Assembly (NCBI GenBank): GCA_900553135.1
Contig: USCO01000005.1
Coordinates: 1 to 38,872, forward strand
Direction: 5' to 3'
DNA length: 38,872 nt
DNA from: an uncultured Eubacteriales bacterium
GTDB lineage: Bacteria; Bacillota; Clostridia; Oscillospirales; Oscillospiraceae
The notes below the pieces were generated by a model that was not told the DNA's origin, searched no databases, and saw only the letters and a list, made by a program, of their open reading frames with translations. A program made the position numbers and the translations under genes. Of this stretch, positions 15,146-22,700 are shown piece after piece; the first letter of the stretch is position 1; each line of letters begins with the position of its first letter.

Positions 15146-15843
15146 TTTGTCTCCCCTCCGCGGCTGCTGAGATAGTAGCCCACGCCCCACTTGGTGCGGA
15201 TATACTGGGGATTGGCGGGGTCCAGCTCCAGCTTTTCCCGCAGGCGGCGCACGTGGACGTCCACGGTGCGGTAGTCCCCGATATACTCATAGCCCCACAC
15301 CACGTTGAGCAGGTTTTCCCGGCTGTACACCCGGCCGGGGTTGCGCATGAGCAGCTCCATGAGGTCAAACTCCTTGGCGGTGAGCTCCACCTGCTTGCCG
15401 TCCTTCCAGGCCGAGCGCTCGTTGGGGTCCAGGCGGATGTGGCCCACGGTGAGCATCCCGGCGGAGCGCTGCTCCACGGCGGCGCCGGAGCGGCGCAGCA
15501 GGGCGCGCACCCGGGCCTTCAGCTCCAGGATGTTGAAGGGTTTGGTGATATAGTCGTCAGCGCCGCACTCAAAGCCGATGATCTTGTCGGTGTCCTCGCT
15601 GCGGGCGGTGAGCATGATAATGGGCACGTTGGAAAATTCCCGGATGCGTATGCAGGCCTGGAGCCCGTCGATCTTGGGCATCATCAGGTCCAGGATGATG
15701 AGGTCGAACTTGCCCTCCCGGGCCAGCTCCACCGCCTCCTCGCCGTCGTAGCCGGTCTCCACCTGGTAGCCCTCGTTTTTCAAGTTGAAGGTGATCCCCT
15801 TGACCAGCACGCGCTCGTCGTCTACCACTAAAATCTTAGCCAT
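15142..15843 (-). CDS. OmpR-family response regulator
   Basis: The 233-residue protein has a complete receiver: acidic pair D8/D9, phospho-acceptor D52 in LIILDLMMPKIDG, Thr79 in MLTAR and K101 in DYITKPF. A winged-helix DNA-binding domain follows (~135-228, ELTAKEFDLMELLMRNPGRVYSR and VDVHVRRLREKL). It is the cognate regulator of the kinase that follows, joined by an ATGA overlap. It starts 14 nt after the comEA-like gene, so that gene may belong to the same transcript. The DNA target is unknown; by similarity of layout to MtrA, cell-envelope genes are a reasonable guess. Unlike Spo0A in this window, all phosphotransfer residues are intact. Confidence 0.93.
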   Translation of the reverse strand: MAKILVVDDERVLVKGITFNLKNEGYQVETGYDGEEAVELAREGKFDLIILDLMMPKIDGLQACIRIREFSNVPIIMLTARSEDTDKIIGFECGADDYITKPFNILELKARVRALLRRSGAAVEQRSAGMLTVGHIRLDPNERSAWKDGKQVELTAKEFDLMELLMRNPGRVYSRENLLNVVWGYEYIGDYRTVDVHVRRLREKLELDPANPQYIRTKWGVGYYLSSRGGETK

Positions 15844-15857
15844 ATAAAAACTCCTTG

Positions 15858-16250
15858 TTATGATACCGTGACATAGGGACGCAGGCCCTCCAGGGTGGCC
15901 GAGCCGATGCCCGACACCTCCAGCAGCTGGTCCACCTGAGTAAAAGGCCCCTGCTGGTCGCGGTAGTCCAAAATGGCCTGGGCCTTGGTGGGGCCGATGC
16001 CGGGCAGGCGGTCCAGGTCGTACAGGTCCGCGGTGTTCAAGTCGATGACCTCCCCGGAAAGCAGACTTTCCGGCCAGTCGGACGGGCTGTCCTGGGTACT
16101 GGCGGCGGCCTCCTGCTGGGGAGACTGGACGGTGGTCACCGTATAGGGCTGGGGCTGCGTCTGGTCCCGAAAAAACCAGCCCAGAGAAAACAGGGTAAAG
16201 GCGCCTGTGAGCAGCAGCGCGCCCCGCTCATAGGGAGAAAGACCTGCCAT
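15858..16250 (-). CDS. ComEA-like helix-hairpin-helix DNA-binding protein
   Basis: This 130-residue protein has an N-terminal membrane anchor (~8-26, RGALLLTGAFTLFSLGWFF), a Pro/Gln/Ser-rich linker and a C-terminal pair of helix-hairpin-helix motifs (~72-128: IDLNTADLYDLDRLPGIGPT and VDQLLEVSGIGSATLEGLRPY). ComEA binds incoming double-stranded DNA on the outside of the membrane during natural transformation. It is shorter than B. subtilis ComEA (205 residues) and lacks its oligomerisation domain, a form common in Clostridia. The ATG at 16250 has an aggagg site; a longer frame upstream would run through the divergent dac promoter. No comEC or other competence gene is in view, so a competence role is unproven. 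Confidence 0.82.
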   Translation of the reverse strand: MAGLSPYERGALLLTGAFTLFSLGWFFRDQTQPQPYTVTTVQSPQQEAAASTQDSPSDWPESLLSGEVIDLNTADLYDLDRLPGIGPTKAQAILDYRDQQGPFTQVDQLLEVSGIGSATLEGLRPYVTVS

Positions 16251-16268
16251 TTTTGTGCCTCCTGACGC

Positions 16269-16297
16269 TTGCGGCGCCAACGCCGGTTTGCTATAAT
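16269..16297 (+). promoter_or_regulatory. Promoter of the D,D-carboxypeptidase gene
   Basis: TTGCGG (16269-16274), a 17-nt spacer and a perfect TATAAT (16292-16297) lie about 120 nt before the ATG at 16417. Confidence 0.7.
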
Positions 16298-16416
16298 AAT
16301 ATTTATGACACTGCCGCAGGAGAAAACCGGCCGGAACGCCGGAAAACAGCGCCGGCCTGTCAAAAGAGAACAGCGTCCTCGAGAACACATTATACCATAC
16401 ATATGGAGAATTGCCC

Positions 16417-17778
16417 ATGAAAAAATATCGCTTCCCCTCCCTTCTCCTGGCCGTCCTGGTGATGGTCCAGCTGCTGTCCCTGCCCGCCTTTGCCCTGGAA
16501 GAGCCCCAGCTCAGCTGCGCCAACGCCATTCTGGTGGACGCCAACTACGACGAGGTGCTCTACGAAAAGGGGGGCTATGACAAGGTCTATCCCGCCAGCA
16601 TCACCAAGGTGATGACCGCCCTGCTGACGCTGGAGGCCATCGACCGGGGGGAGCTCTCCGCCCAGACCCAGGTGACCGCCTCCCAGTCGGCGACCACCAT
16701 TCCTGAGGGCAGCTCCACGGCGGACATCCAGGCCGGGGAGACCCTGACGGTGGAGCAGCTGCTCTACTGCCTGCTGCTGCCCTCGGCCAACGAGGCCGCC
16801 CAGATCCTGGCCGAGACGGTGGGGGGCGACATCCCCACCTTTGTGGAGATGATGAACCAGCGGGCTCAGGAGCTGGGCTGTCAGAACACCCACTTTGCCA
16901 ACCCCCACGGCTTCCATGACCCGGAGCACTACACCACGCCCTATGACATCACCCTGTTTATGAAGGCCGCCATGGAGTACGAGCTGTTCCAGACCATCGT
17001 GACCAGCCCCAACTACACCCTGCCTGCCACCCAGTTCCACACGGAGGAGCGCACCATCCGCAACACCAACGCCCTCACCTCCAACTGGAAGTATCTGGGT
17101 TACCTGTACAGCAAGGGCACCGGCGGCAAGACGGGCAGCACCGACGAGGCCGGCGAGTGCCTGGTGGAGACCGCCAAGGACGGGGACAACTACTTCATCT
17201 CCGTCATTATGAACGCCCAGGACGTGACCCTGCCCGATGGCACCGTGAAGAAGGGGCAGTTCTATAACACCATCCAGCTGCTGGACTGGGGCTTTGCCAA
17301 CTTCCACCACACCACAATCTCTCAGGACAGCGCCCCTGTGGCCAGCGTGAAGGTGACCCTGTCTGACCAGACCGACCAGGTCATGGTGAAGCCGGAGGGC
17401 GTCATCTCCCGCACCCTGCCCAAGGAAGTGGACGTGGACAACATGGAGACCACCATCAACCTGTTTTCCGACACCGTGGAGGCCCCGGTCACTGAGGGCC
17501 AGGTGCTGGGGACCATGACCCTGAGCTATGAGGGTGAGGTCTACGGCGTGCTGGATCTGGTGGCGGACAGCTCGGTGGAGCGCTCGGAGCTGCTGTACCG
17601 CAAGGCCCAGGTGGTGGAGTTCTTCCAGAACTCCGGCGTGAAGCTGCTGCTGGCCGTGGTGCTGGTGGTGGTGGCCGTGGTGCTGCTGAGGGTGCTGGTG
17701 TTCCGCAAGAGCCGCCGCTATCGCGCCAGTGCAAGCGTGGGACGCCGGGGCCACTACAGCGGACGCCGCCGCCGTTAA
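16417..17778 (+). CDS. D-alanyl-D-alanine carboxypeptidase (PBP5/DacF type, S11)
   Basis: This low-molecular-weight penicillin-binding protein trims the terminal D-Ala of peptidoglycan stem peptides. The 453 residues start with a signal peptide cleaved near AFA-LEE (residue ~27). All three active-site motifs are present: S61-I-T-K64, S123-A-N125 and K238-T-G240. A C-terminal beta domain (~300-400) is followed by a true membrane helix (~409-432) and a strongly basic tail (RKSRRYR to GRRRR). A transmembrane anchor with Arg-rich tail differs from the amphipathic anchor of E. coli PBP5 but is known in Firmicutes. The ATG at 16417 sits 8 nt after ggag; the TTG at 16411 is too close. The vegetative-type promoter argues against a strictly sporulation-specific DacF. 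Confidence 0.9.
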   Translation: MKKYRFPSLLLAVLVMVQLLSLPAFALEEPQLSCANAILVDANYDEVLYEKGGYDKVYPASITKVMTALLTLEAIDRGELSAQTQVTASQSATTIPEGSSTADIQAGETLTVEQLLYCLLLPSANEAAQILAETVGGDIPTFVEMMNQRAQELGCQNTHFANPHGFHDPEHYTTPYDITLFMKAAMEYELFQTIVTSPNYTLPATQFHTEERTIRNTNALTSNWKYLGYLYSKGTGGKTGSTDEAGECLVETAKDGDNYFISVIMNAQDVTLPDGTVKKGQFYNTIQLLDWGFANFHHTTISQDSAPVASVKVTLSDQTDQVMVKPEGVISRTLPKEVDVDNMETTINLFSDTVEAPVTEGQVLGTMTLSYEGEVYGVLDLVADSSVERSELLYRKAQVVEFFQNSGVKLLLAVVLVVVAVVLLRVLVFRKSRRYRASASVGRRGHYSGRRRR

Positions 17779-17784
17779 ATGAGA

Positions 17785-17827
17785 ATAAAAAAACGCGCCG
17801 CAGCCATTGCTGCGGCGCATTTTTTTC
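17785..17827. terminator. Bidirectional terminator after the carboxypeptidase
   Basis: Perfect 10-bp GC-rich arms (17795-17804, 17809-17818), loop catt, flanked by A7 on the left and T7 on the right. It serves both the carboxypeptidase and the convergent TSCPD gene. Confidence 0.9.
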
Positions 17828-17831
17828 AGGG

Positions 17832-18074
17832 TTACAGCGCGGTTTTTAAAGCCTGGGCCAGCTGATCGGGACAAGAGGTGGGCTTGCGTCCGCAGCGGAT
17901 TCCCTCCATGCGGCGGATCGCCTCGGTCACCGGCATGCCCTCCAGCAAGGAAGAGATCCCCTTCAGGTTGCCGTCACAGCCGCCCACGACCAGAACAGAC
18001 CGGATGATCCCGTCCTCCACCTGAATGGTGAAGCTGCGGGAACAGACTCCTCTGGGTGTGTATTGAATGGTCAT
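17832..18074 (-). CDS. TSCPD domain protein (TIGR03905-like)
   Basis: The 80-residue protein matches the short TSCPD family: YTPRGVCSRSFTIQVEDGII, then VVGGCDGNLKGISSLLEGM, then RCGRKPTSCPDQLAQAL with the name-giving TSCPD at the C-terminus. Four Cys are spread along the chain and could bind a metal. The domain also occurs at the C-terminus of B12-dependent ribonucleotide reductases, where its role is unclear; free-standing copies have no assigned function. The ATG at 18074 follows a gaggagg site. It is an isolated gene between spo0A and the carboxypeptidase terminator. Confidence 0.85.
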   Translation of the reverse strand: MTIQYTPRGVCSRSFTIQVEDGIIRSVLVVGGCDGNLKGISSLLEGMPVTEAIRRMEGIRCGRKPTSCPDQLAQALKTAL

Positions 18075-18162
18075 AAAACCCCTCCTCATTTGGTACGGCG
18101 GGCGGGTTCAAACGCCCGGGAACAGTATACCAAAATTCGAGGGAAAATGCCAGAGGAGAAGT

Positions 18163-18924
18163 TCAGCCCTCCCGCCGCTGCAGCTGCAGACGGTCGGCGA
18201 TCATGGCGATAAATTCAGAATTGGTGGGTTTGCCTTTGATATTTGAAACAGTGTAACCGAAATACTTTTGCAGGGTTTCCAGGTCGCCCCGGTCCCAGGC
18301 CACCTCAATGGCGTGGCGGATGGCACGCTCCACCCGGGAGGCGGTGGTGCCGAAGCGCTTGGCCACCTCGGGATAGAGTACCTTGGTCACTGCGTTGATG
18401 ACGTCCATGTCATCCACCGCCAGCAAAATGGCCTCCCGCAGGTACTGGTAGCCCTTAATGTGGGCGGGTACGCCTACCTCGTGGATGATGGAGGTGACGG
18501 TGGCCTCTAAACTGGGAGCGTGGTCCCGGGATGAGTCGGACCCGGGAAAGCAGGCCAGCTGGCGGATGCGCTGGCATACCGCGGCCGGCCGGCAGGGCTT
18601 GGACATGTAGTGGTCCGCCCCTAGAGAGGCGGCCAGATCAGCCATGCCGCCCCTGGCATAGCTGGAGACAATAAGAATCTTGGGACGGCGCAGCAGGTCC
18701 ATCTGCGCCAGGCGCTCCAGGACCTCAATGCCGTCGATGCTGCCCAGTACGATTTCCATCACAACCACGTGGGGCTGCAGGCGCTGGATCAGTTCCAGCA
18801 GCTCCCCTCCATCCCCGGTTTCTCCCACGACAGCCAGGTCCTCCTCTGTACCCAGCGCCTGGAGAAACTGATGCCGGTACTCCTCGTTGGCGTCGGCCGC
18901 CAACACCGTGATCTTTTCTTCCAT
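18163..18924 (-). CDS. spo0A: Spo0A, sporulation master regulator with degenerate receiver
   Basis: The C-terminal half (~145-250) is an almost textbook Spo0A DNA-binding domain: [34 protein letters not shown] and [16 protein letters not shown]. The N-terminal receiver (~3-125) is not textbook. By alignment to B. subtilis Spo0A, D10 is kept (D11 here) but D11 is Ala (A12), and the phosphorylated D56 is Glu (E57, codon 18754-18756) in [13 protein letters not shown]. The switch Thr is Ser and the conserved Lys is kept. The linker between domains is short. The ATG at 18924 has an aaggggag site. SpoIVB lies just upstream, as in other spore formers. Normal phosphorelay control is doubtful; the protein may be always on, poorly phosphorylated, or one of two Spo0A copies. 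Confidence 0.92.
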   Translation of the reverse strand: MEEKITVLAADANEEYRHQFLQALGTEEDLAVVGETGDGGELLELIQRLQPHVVVMEIVLGSIDGIEVLERLAQMDLLRRPKILIVSSYARGGMADLAASLGADHYMSKPCRPAAVCQRIRQLACFPGSDSSRDHAPSLEATVTSIIHEVGVPAHIKGYQYLREAILLAVDDMDVINAVTKVLYPEVAKRFGTTASRVERAIRHAIEVAWDRGDLETLQKYFGYTVSNIKGKPTNSEFIAMIADRLQLQRREG

Positions 18925-18990
18925 TTCTGCGGATCTCCCCTTCCTGTCTTGCTCTCCGGCCACCCGCGCGCACCCGGACCGGTCAAGTAA

Positions 18991-19019
18991 AATGTATCAT
19001 AATCAGACAGCGTACGCAA
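18991..19019 (-). promoter_or_regulatory. Candidate spo0A promoter
   Basis: On the minus strand TTGCGT (19014-19019) and TACATT (18991-18996) are separated by 17 nt, about 67 nt before the spo0A ATG. Confidence 0.5.
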
Positions 19020-19050
19020 GATATAATTGCCAAAAAATGGAAGATAAAAT

Positions 19051-19077
19051 TCCGACAAAGTTCGACATAAATCGACC
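19051..19077. promoter_or_regulatory. Three tandem 0A-box-like heptamers upstream of spo0A
   Basis: TCCGACA (19051-19057), TTCGACA (19061-19067) and ATCGACC (19071-19077) repeat at exactly 10 bp, one helical turn. The middle copy is a perfect Spo0A box (TGTCGAA read on the other strand). They lie roughly 67-93 nt before the predicted start of spo0A transcription, a fitting place for autoregulation. Confidence 0.6.
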
Positions 19078-19104
19078 CACAAGGGGGAAATTTTAAGAAA
19101 AACA

Positions 19105-19137
19105 GGAGAAACGGAGGGGTTTCCCCTCCGTTTCTCC
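19105..19137 (-). terminator. Terminator of spoIVB
   Basis: Perfect 15-bp arms (19105-19119, 19123-19137) with a 3-nt loop begin 6 nt after the spoIVB stop; a T-rich tract follows on the minus strand. It separates spoIVB from spo0A transcription. Confidence 0.85.
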
Positions 19138-19143
19138 CCAAAA

Positions 19144-20241
19144 TCAGGCGGCTGCCAGAGCGCTGTTGGCGCAGTGGACCATGTTTTCTGCCAAAATGCC
19201 GTAGCCCCGCTGAGGGTCGTCGATGAGGACGTGGGTCACGGCGCCCACCAGGCTTCCGTCCTGGAGGATGGGGCTGCCGCTCATGCCCTGCACAATGCCG
19301 CCGGTGGCGTCCAACAGGCGCTGGTCGGTGACCCGGAGCATGAGGTTGCGGGTCTCTCCGGCGCTCTCGGGATAGACGGTGAGGATCTCGATGTCATACT
19401 CCTCCACCTGGTCCCCGGCGATGTTGGACAGGATCACCGCCTTGCCCGAGTGCACCTGCTGGCGGGAGGCCACCTCCACCGCCTGTCCGCTGAGGGAGAA
19501 GGTCCCCGCGTCCACCTGGCCGAAGATGCCCTGCTGGGTGTTGGCATACAAGGTGCCCAGATCCTGCTTCAGGTCAAAGGTGCCCTGGAGACATCCCGGG
19601 TTGCCGCTGGCCCCCTTCTTCACCCCGGAGACGTTGGCGTTCATAATGCTGCCGCTCTCCAGGGGCATGAGCATGGCGGTGTCCGTGTCGTTGATGCCGT
19701 GGCCCAGGGCGGCAAAGACGCCGCTGTCCGGATCATAGAAGGTCAGGGTGCCGATGCCGGCCATGGAGTCCCGCAGCCAGACCCCCAACTGGTAGCTGCC
19801 CGTGTCCGACTGCACGGGCTGGGCGGTGAGGGACAGGGCTTTGCCCTCCCGGGTCACCGCCAGAGACAGGGGCTGGTCCTGGGTGCGGTTCACCATGGCC
19901 TGGACGGTCTCAATGGTGTTGACCTCCTGGCCGTTGATCTGGGTGATGAGGTCACCGGTTTTCAGACCGCTGTCCTTTCCCGGCTCCCGGGTCCCGGTAC
20001 TGGTCTGGATGGAGGAGAAGCCCACCACCAGCACGCCCTGGGAGAAGAGCTTGATGCCCACCGCTTTGCCCAGAGGGACCACCTTGTCCCCCGGCTGGAG
20101 CTGGGCGGCCAGGGTCTGGACGCAGGCCTCCTCACCGGGGCCGGAAGTGGCCCGGACGGGCAGGCTCCAAGCCCCCAGCACCAGACACAGGCTGAGAAAC
20201 AGAGCCAGGGGCCGGGAAAGAAATGGTTTTGTTTGCTTCAA
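19144..20241 (-). CDS. spoIVB: SpoIVB serine peptidase (S55)
   Basis: SpoIVB is secreted from the forespore and cleaves SpoIVFA, which switches on pro-sigma-K processing. The 365 residues have an N-terminal signal or anchor helix (~8-26), a PDZ domain (~60-140, with DSGLKTGDLITQINGQEV) and the S55 peptidase domain with His181 in ALGHGIND and nucleophile Ser321 in QGMSGSPI. The order spoIVB then spo0A is conserved in endospore formers. I choose the TTG at 20241 because an aagggggtg site lies 5-6 nt upstream and translation then starts directly at a normal signal peptide (KQTKPFLSRP). An ATG at 20274 lacks a site. A forespore-type promoter may lie at 20289-20319. Confidence 0.92.
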   Translation of the reverse strand: MKQTKPFLSRPLALFLSLCLVLGAWSLPVRATSGPGEEACVQTLAAQLQPGDKVVPLGKAVGIKLFSQGVLVVGFSSIQTSTGTREPGKDSGLKTGDLITQINGQEVNTIETVQAMVNRTQDQPLSLAVTREGKALSLTAQPVQSDTGSYQLGVWLRDSMAGIGTLTFYDPDSGVFAALGHGINDTDTAMLMPLESGSIMNANVSGVKKGASGNPGCLQGTFDLKQDLGTLYANTQQGIFGQVDAGTFSLSGQAVEVASRQQVHSGKAVILSNIAGDQVEEYDIEILTVYPESAGETRNLMLRVTDQRLLDATGGIVQGMSGSPILQDGSLVGAVTHVLIDDPQRGYGILAENMVHCANSALAAA

Positions 20242-20288
20242 ATTTTCACCCCCTTGCCAAATGTGGCAGCCCATCAGGCCGCCGCTGT

Positions 20289-20319
20289 CAGTATGGGCAA
20301 ATGGGGCGGGAAAAAAACA
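20289..20319 (-). promoter_or_regulatory. Possible forespore (sigma-G/F-like) promoter of spoIVB
   Basis: On the minus strand CATACTG (20289-20295) is one base from the sigma-G -10 CATACTA, and 18 nt upstream is TGTTTT (20314-20319), a weak -35. It lies about 48 nt before the TTG start. No good sigma-A promoter is seen there. Confidence 0.35.
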
Positions 20320-20404
20320 GGGGAGCGCTGGCACCCCTTCCAAGGGGAAAACTGACAAGAAAGCGCTGGCGCAGAAAAGCAGCTTTTACCAGGAAAAAAT
20401 GAAA

Positions 20405-20436
20405 AAATGCCAGCCGCCCGAAAGCGGCTGGCATTT
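20405..20436 (-). terminator. Terminator of ppk1
   Basis: Perfect 13-bp arms (20405-20417, 20424-20436) with a 6-nt loop lie just after the ppk1 stop; on the minus strand T6 and more T follow. Confidence 0.9.
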
Positions 20437-20443
20437 ATGTTGT

Positions 20444-22573
20444 TCAGCGGAAGCGGTGCAGCAGACGGGAGATGGGATTTCCCTTCTTCTGCTTGACGGG
20501 CCGGGCAGGCTGGGCGGGAAGGCCGAAGCCCTCCAGGCCCTGCTGGAGGAACACGTCCTGGCTGGAGACGGGCTCGTCGGCGCTCTTGCGCTGGTACCAC
20601 AGTCCGTCGGGGCCCAGGAAGCGGGTCTTGACGTTGTCGGAGAGGAGCACGTCAATGATGTGGAACACCGCCCGGCGGACCTGCTGGTCCAGCACGGGGC
20701 AGGCGATCTCCACCCGGCGCTCGGTGTTGCGGGTCATGAAGTCGGCGGAGGAGATGTAGAGGTCGGCGTCCTCCCCCCGGCCGAAGCGGTAGATGCGGGT
20801 GTGCTCCAGATAGCGGCCCACAATGGAGAACACGGTGATGTTCTCGGTGAGGCCGGGCAGGCCGGGGCGCAGGCAGCAGATGCCCCGCACGTTCATCACC
20901 ACCGTCACCCCGGCCTGGGAGGCCTGGGCCAGCTTGTCGATAAGCTTGCGGTCGGTGATGGAGTTGAGCTTCAGGAAGATGTAGCCCTTGTCGCCCTTGG
21001 CGATCTCCCGGTCCATGAGGGCCATGACCTTGTCCCGCAGCTGATAGGGGGAGGCCAGCAGCAGCTTGTAGTCCCCCTCCAGGTTGGAGGTGGCCATGTT
21101 CTGGAACAGGGCGGCGGCGTCGGCCCCCAGCTGGGGCTGGGCGGAGATGAGGCACAGGTCGGTGTACTGCTTGGCGGTCTTTTCGTTGTAGTTGCCCGTG
21201 CCCACCTGGGTGATATACTGGATCTTTCCACGCTCACGGCGGGTGATGAGGCAGATCTTGGAGTGGACCTTGATGCCCTCGGTGCCGTAGAGGATGGTGC
21301 AGCCCGCCTCCTCCATGCGCTCGGCCCACTGGATGTTGTTCTGCTCGTCAAAGCGGGCCCGCAGCTCCATGAGCACGGTGACCTCTTTGCCGTTTTCCGC
21401 CGCGGCGCACAGGTACTCGGCCAGCTTGGCCTTGGAGGCCAGGCGGTAGATGGTGATCTTAATGGACAGCACGTTGGGGTCGGAGGAAGCCTCACGCACC
21501 AGGTGCAGGAAGGGGTCCATGGACTCGAAGGGGTAGAAGAGCAGGGCGTCCCGGCGCAGGACCTGGGGCAGGATCTTCTCCTCCTGCCGCAGGAAGGCGG
21601 GGAAGCGGGGAGTGAAGGGGGGATAGCACAGGGCGGTCTTGCTCTCGGGGGGCAGCAGGCCCTCCAGGGAGAAGACGTAGTTCATGCGGATGGGGGACTT
21701 GGTGAAGAACACCTGCTGGCGGCTGAGATTGAGCCGGGAACAGAGAAATTCAATGGCCTTCTCGTCCCGGGTGCCGCTCTGGATCTCCAGGCGCACGGGG
21801 GCCAGACGGTTGCGCTTTTTCACGATCTTGCGCATGTGCTGGCGGTAGTCCTCGTCCACATCGTAGGCCTCGTCCTCGGGGCTGATGTCGGCGTTGCGGG
21901 TGACGGAGCACACCGCCTTGCCCAGAACGGTAAAGGCGGGGAAGAGCCGCTTGGCGTACTCCAGCAGCACGTCCTCGGTGAGGATGTACCGCACGCCCCG
22001 CTCCCGCAGGACCAAGTAGGGGGGAAGGCTGGTGGGGATGGGGATGAGACCCAGGGCGTCCTTGCCGTCGGCCTGGAGGCGCAGCACGATGTTCAGCACC
22101 TTGTTGGACAGGTGGGGGAAGGGGTGGCGGGCGTCCACCACCTGGGGGGAGAGGATGGGCTGAAGCTCATCCCGGAACCAGTTTTCCACCTGCTTGCGCT
22201 CCTTGGTGTCCATCTCGTCCATGGTCATGCGGCAGATGTTGCAGGTGCGCAGCCGCTGTTCCAGCTGCTCCACCGTCTTGTCCCGCAGCTTGTACAGGGG
22301 GGTGACCGCCTGGAAGATGGCGGCGAGCTGCTGCTCCGGGGTCTGGCCGGTGCGGCAGTCCACATGGGGCTCCTTGATGAGGGTCATGTCGTAGAGGGAG
22401 CCCACCCGGATCATGAAGAACTCGTCCAGGTTGCTGGTGAAGATGGCGGCGAATTTCAGCCGCTCCATCAGGGGGACGCTCTCGTCCCGGGCCTCCTCCA
22501 AGACCCGTTCATTGAACCGCAGCCAGGACAGTTCCCGGTCCTGGGTATAGCGGGTATCCACATTTTTCGACAT
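20444..22573 (-). CDS. ppk1: Polyphosphate kinase 1
   Basis: PPK1 reversibly polymerises the ATP gamma-phosphate into polyphosphate. The 709 residues fit the family (~690-740). Visible are the N-terminal domain (RELSWLRFNERVLEEA), the head domain, and the catalytic phospholipase D-like half with GIKVHSKICLITRRE, holding the His that is phosphorylated, and GTGNYNEKTAKQYTDL. The second conserved block is YIFLKLNSITDRKLIDKL, and VRGICCLRPGLPG follows. The ATG at 22573 has an aaagagga site and an extended -10 promoter about 60 nt upstream. It is a single-gene unit ending at its own terminator. In spore formers polyphosphate is linked to stress survival, but nothing here shows its regulation. Confidence 0.95.
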   Translation of the reverse strand: MSKNVDTRYTQDRELSWLRFNERVLEEARDESVPLMERLKFAAIFTSNLDEFFMIRVGSLYDMTLIKEPHVDCRTGQTPEQQLAAIFQAVTPLYKLRDKTVEQLEQRLRTCNICRMTMDEMDTKERKQVENWFRDELQPILSPQVVDARHPFPHLSNKVLNIVLRLQADGKDALGLIPIPTSLPPYLVLRERGVRYILTEDVLLEYAKRLFPAFTVLGKAVCSVTRNADISPEDEAYDVDEDYRQHMRKIVKKRNRLAPVRLEIQSGTRDEKAIEFLCSRLNLSRQQVFFTKSPIRMNYVFSLEGLLPPESKTALCYPPFTPRFPAFLRQEEKILPQVLRRDALLFYPFESMDPFLHLVREASSDPNVLSIKITIYRLASKAKLAEYLCAAAENGKEVTVLMELRARFDEQNNIQWAERMEEAGCTILYGTEGIKVHSKICLITRRERGKIQYITQVGTGNYNEKTAKQYTDLCLISAQPQLGADAAALFQNMATSNLEGDYKLLLASPYQLRDKVMALMDREIAKGDKGYIFLKLNSITDRKLIDKLAQASQAGVTVVMNVRGICCLRPGLPGLTENITVFSIVGRYLEHTRIYRFGRGEDADLYISSADFMTRNTERRVEIACPVLDQQVRRAVFHIIDVLLSDNVKTRFLGPDGLWYQRKSADEPVSSQDVFLQQGLEGFGLPAQPARPVKQKKGNPISRLLHRFR

Positions 22574-22631
22574 AATGATTCCTCTTTTCCGGGGGGCGGC
22601 GGTTCAGGCATACGCCCCCATTGTGCCTTTC

Positions 22632-22640
22632 AGTATACCA
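22632..22640 (-). promoter_or_regulatory. Extended -10 promoter of ppk1
   Basis: On the minus strand TGG directly precedes TATACT (22632-22637), an extended -10. No good -35 is seen. It lies about 58 nt before the ppk1 ATG. Confidence 0.5.
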
Positions 22641-22700
22641 CAGAAATGAAAAAAGAAAGGGAAAACTTTGTAAAATCCGGGATAAATCTGGGGAAAGAGA

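Noticed and set aside
16251..16544. A 98-residue N-terminal extension of the ComEA-like protein
   Set aside because: It would run through the dac promoter and the start of the divergent carboxypeptidase gene; a strong ribosome site sits at the ATG at 16250.
16390..17874. A 494-codon minus-strand frame opposite the carboxypeptidase
   Set aside because: The other strand has all three penicillin-binding motifs and a signal peptide; this frame runs through the terminator at 17785-17827.
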